Below, in pieces: positions 63,575-64,000 of a stretch of 64,000 bases of DNA; the first letter of the stretch is position 1; the number at the start of each line of letters is the position of its first letter. The stretch comes from UBA685 sp049890115. GTDB lineage: Bacteria > Pseudomonadota > Alphaproteobacteria > Puniceispirillales > Puniceispirillaceae. The notes below the pieces were generated by a model. It did no database searches, was not told where the DNA came from, and worked only from the letters and a program-made list of their open reading frames with translations. The stretch is taken from the NCBI GenBank assembly GCA_049890115.1, contig JBMHCC010000013.1, positions 11,046-75,045 of the forward strand. The letters are read 5' to 3'. Both the position numbers and the translations under genes were made by a program.

Positions 63575-64000
63575 ATGCCTTTACCAAAGACATATGTGGC
63601 TACACCAAAAGACATCCAGAAGGACTGGATTTTGGTTGACGCCGAAGACCTTGTGCTAGGTCGTCTGGCATCTTTGATTGCTATGCGTCTGCGTGGCAAA
63701 CATAAGCCAAGCTATACACCTAATATGGATTGCGGTGATCATGTCATCGTTATCAATGCTGAAAAGGTGAAGCTGACAGGCAATAAGCGCAACCAAAAGA
63801 CGTATTACTGGCACACAGGCTATCCAGGTGGGATTAAGTCAAGAACAGCTGACAAGCTGCTTGATGGTCGTTTCCCTGAGCGTGTTATCCAAAAAGCCGT
63901 TGAGCGTATGGTGCCACGTGGCCCGCTAGGTCGTAACGCGATGAGAAACTTGCACGTCTATGCTGGCGCAGCACATCCGCATGAAGCACAACAGCCAGTC
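63575..64000 (+). CDS. rplM: 50S ribosomal protein L13 (partial, 3' end beyond window)
   Basis: The first 142 codons of L13 are present and the frame is open at the window edge. It shows DWILVDAEDLVLGRLASLIA, GDHVIVINAEKVKLTGNK and VERMVPRGPLGRNAM. TGGAG precedes the ATG. About a dozen residues are missing by comparison with the usual length; rpsI would be expected next. Confidence 0.96.
   Translation, partial: MPLPKTYVATPKDIQKDWILVDAEDLVLGRLASLIAMRLRGKHKPSYTPNMDCGDHVIVINAEKVKLTGNKRNQKTYYWHTGYPGGIKSRTADKLLDGRFPERVIQKAVERMVPRGPLGRNAMRNLHVYAGAAHPHEAQQPV

Noticed and set aside
1..64000. CRISPR array, IS element, prophage, tRNA or rRNA
   Set aside because: No regularly spaced repeats, transposase or phage genes, cloverleaf-like segments or rRNA sequence were seen; the gaps are short and largely explained by promoters, leaders and terminators.

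Overview
This is a visibly AT-biased, gene-dense stretch of alphaproteobacterial chromosome. The class is indicated by several conserved neighbourhoods: pdxJ-acpS-lepB-rnc-era-recO, frr-uppS-cdsA-dxr-rseP-bamA-skp-lpxD-fabZ-lpxA-lpxI-lpxB, and trpG-trpD-trpC-moaC-moeA-lexA. Other indicators are a DinB with an N-terminal zinc ribbon, a short ProRS, LpxI rather than LpxH, and a direct-repeat LexA box (GTTC-N7-GTTC). The mix of methylated-amine catabolism with a compact genome suggests a marine, SAR116-like lineage. That placement is inference; no rRNA is present to confirm it.

Layout. 1-3.6 kb: an unidentified 3' gene end, a probably Tat-exported YHS protein, DNA polymerase IV, a GGCT-like protein, a TauE/SafE permease and a small membrane protein. 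3.7-9.9 kb: soxBDAG (heterotetrameric sarcosine oxidase) runs by overlaps into a SprT-like metalloprotease and a 2OG-Fe(II) oxygenase. 10.0-14.8 kb: ribosome hibernation factor hpf behind a structured leader, then a non-pyrrolysine MttB-family methyltransferase and a dimethylglycine-dehydrogenase-like flavoprotein. Together 3.7-14.8 kb looks like a glycine-betaine/dimethylglycine/sarcosine demethylation region feeding one-carbon units to tetrahydrofolate. 14.8-18.5 kb: a PLP dehydratase, dapA, smpB, a family-5 uracil-DNA glycosylase and a NYN-domain protein. 18.6-29.1 kb: folK, rpoZ, rsh, a DUF2062 protein, pdxJ, acpS, lepB, rnc, era, recO and parC. 29.1-38.9 kb: bpt and hemB (minus strand), an HIBCH-like hydrolase, proS, lolC, lolD and dnaE.

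38.9-53.5 kb is the translation and envelope block, from rpsB-tsf-pyrH-frr through isoprenoid, phospholipid, BAM and lipid A genes to lpxB. 53.5-63.3 kb: gltA and gltX (minus strand), a frameshifted comEC (plus strand), then lexA-moeA-moaC-trpC-trpD-trpG on the minus strand. The window ends inside rplM. No tRNA, rRNA, CRISPR array, insertion sequence or prophage was seen, and no gene-free gap exceeds 300 bases.

The most interesting signals are: (1) translational overlap of sarcosine oxidase with a SprT-like protease and a 2OG oxygenase, which would fit a formaldehyde-damage repair link; (2) the MttB-like/DMGDH pair without a visible corrinoid protein; (3) repeated TATCACC/GGTGATA elements that could form competing hairpins in front of the mttB-like gene; (4) nested RNA structures before rpsB and hpf; (5) an apparent +1 frameshift in comEC.
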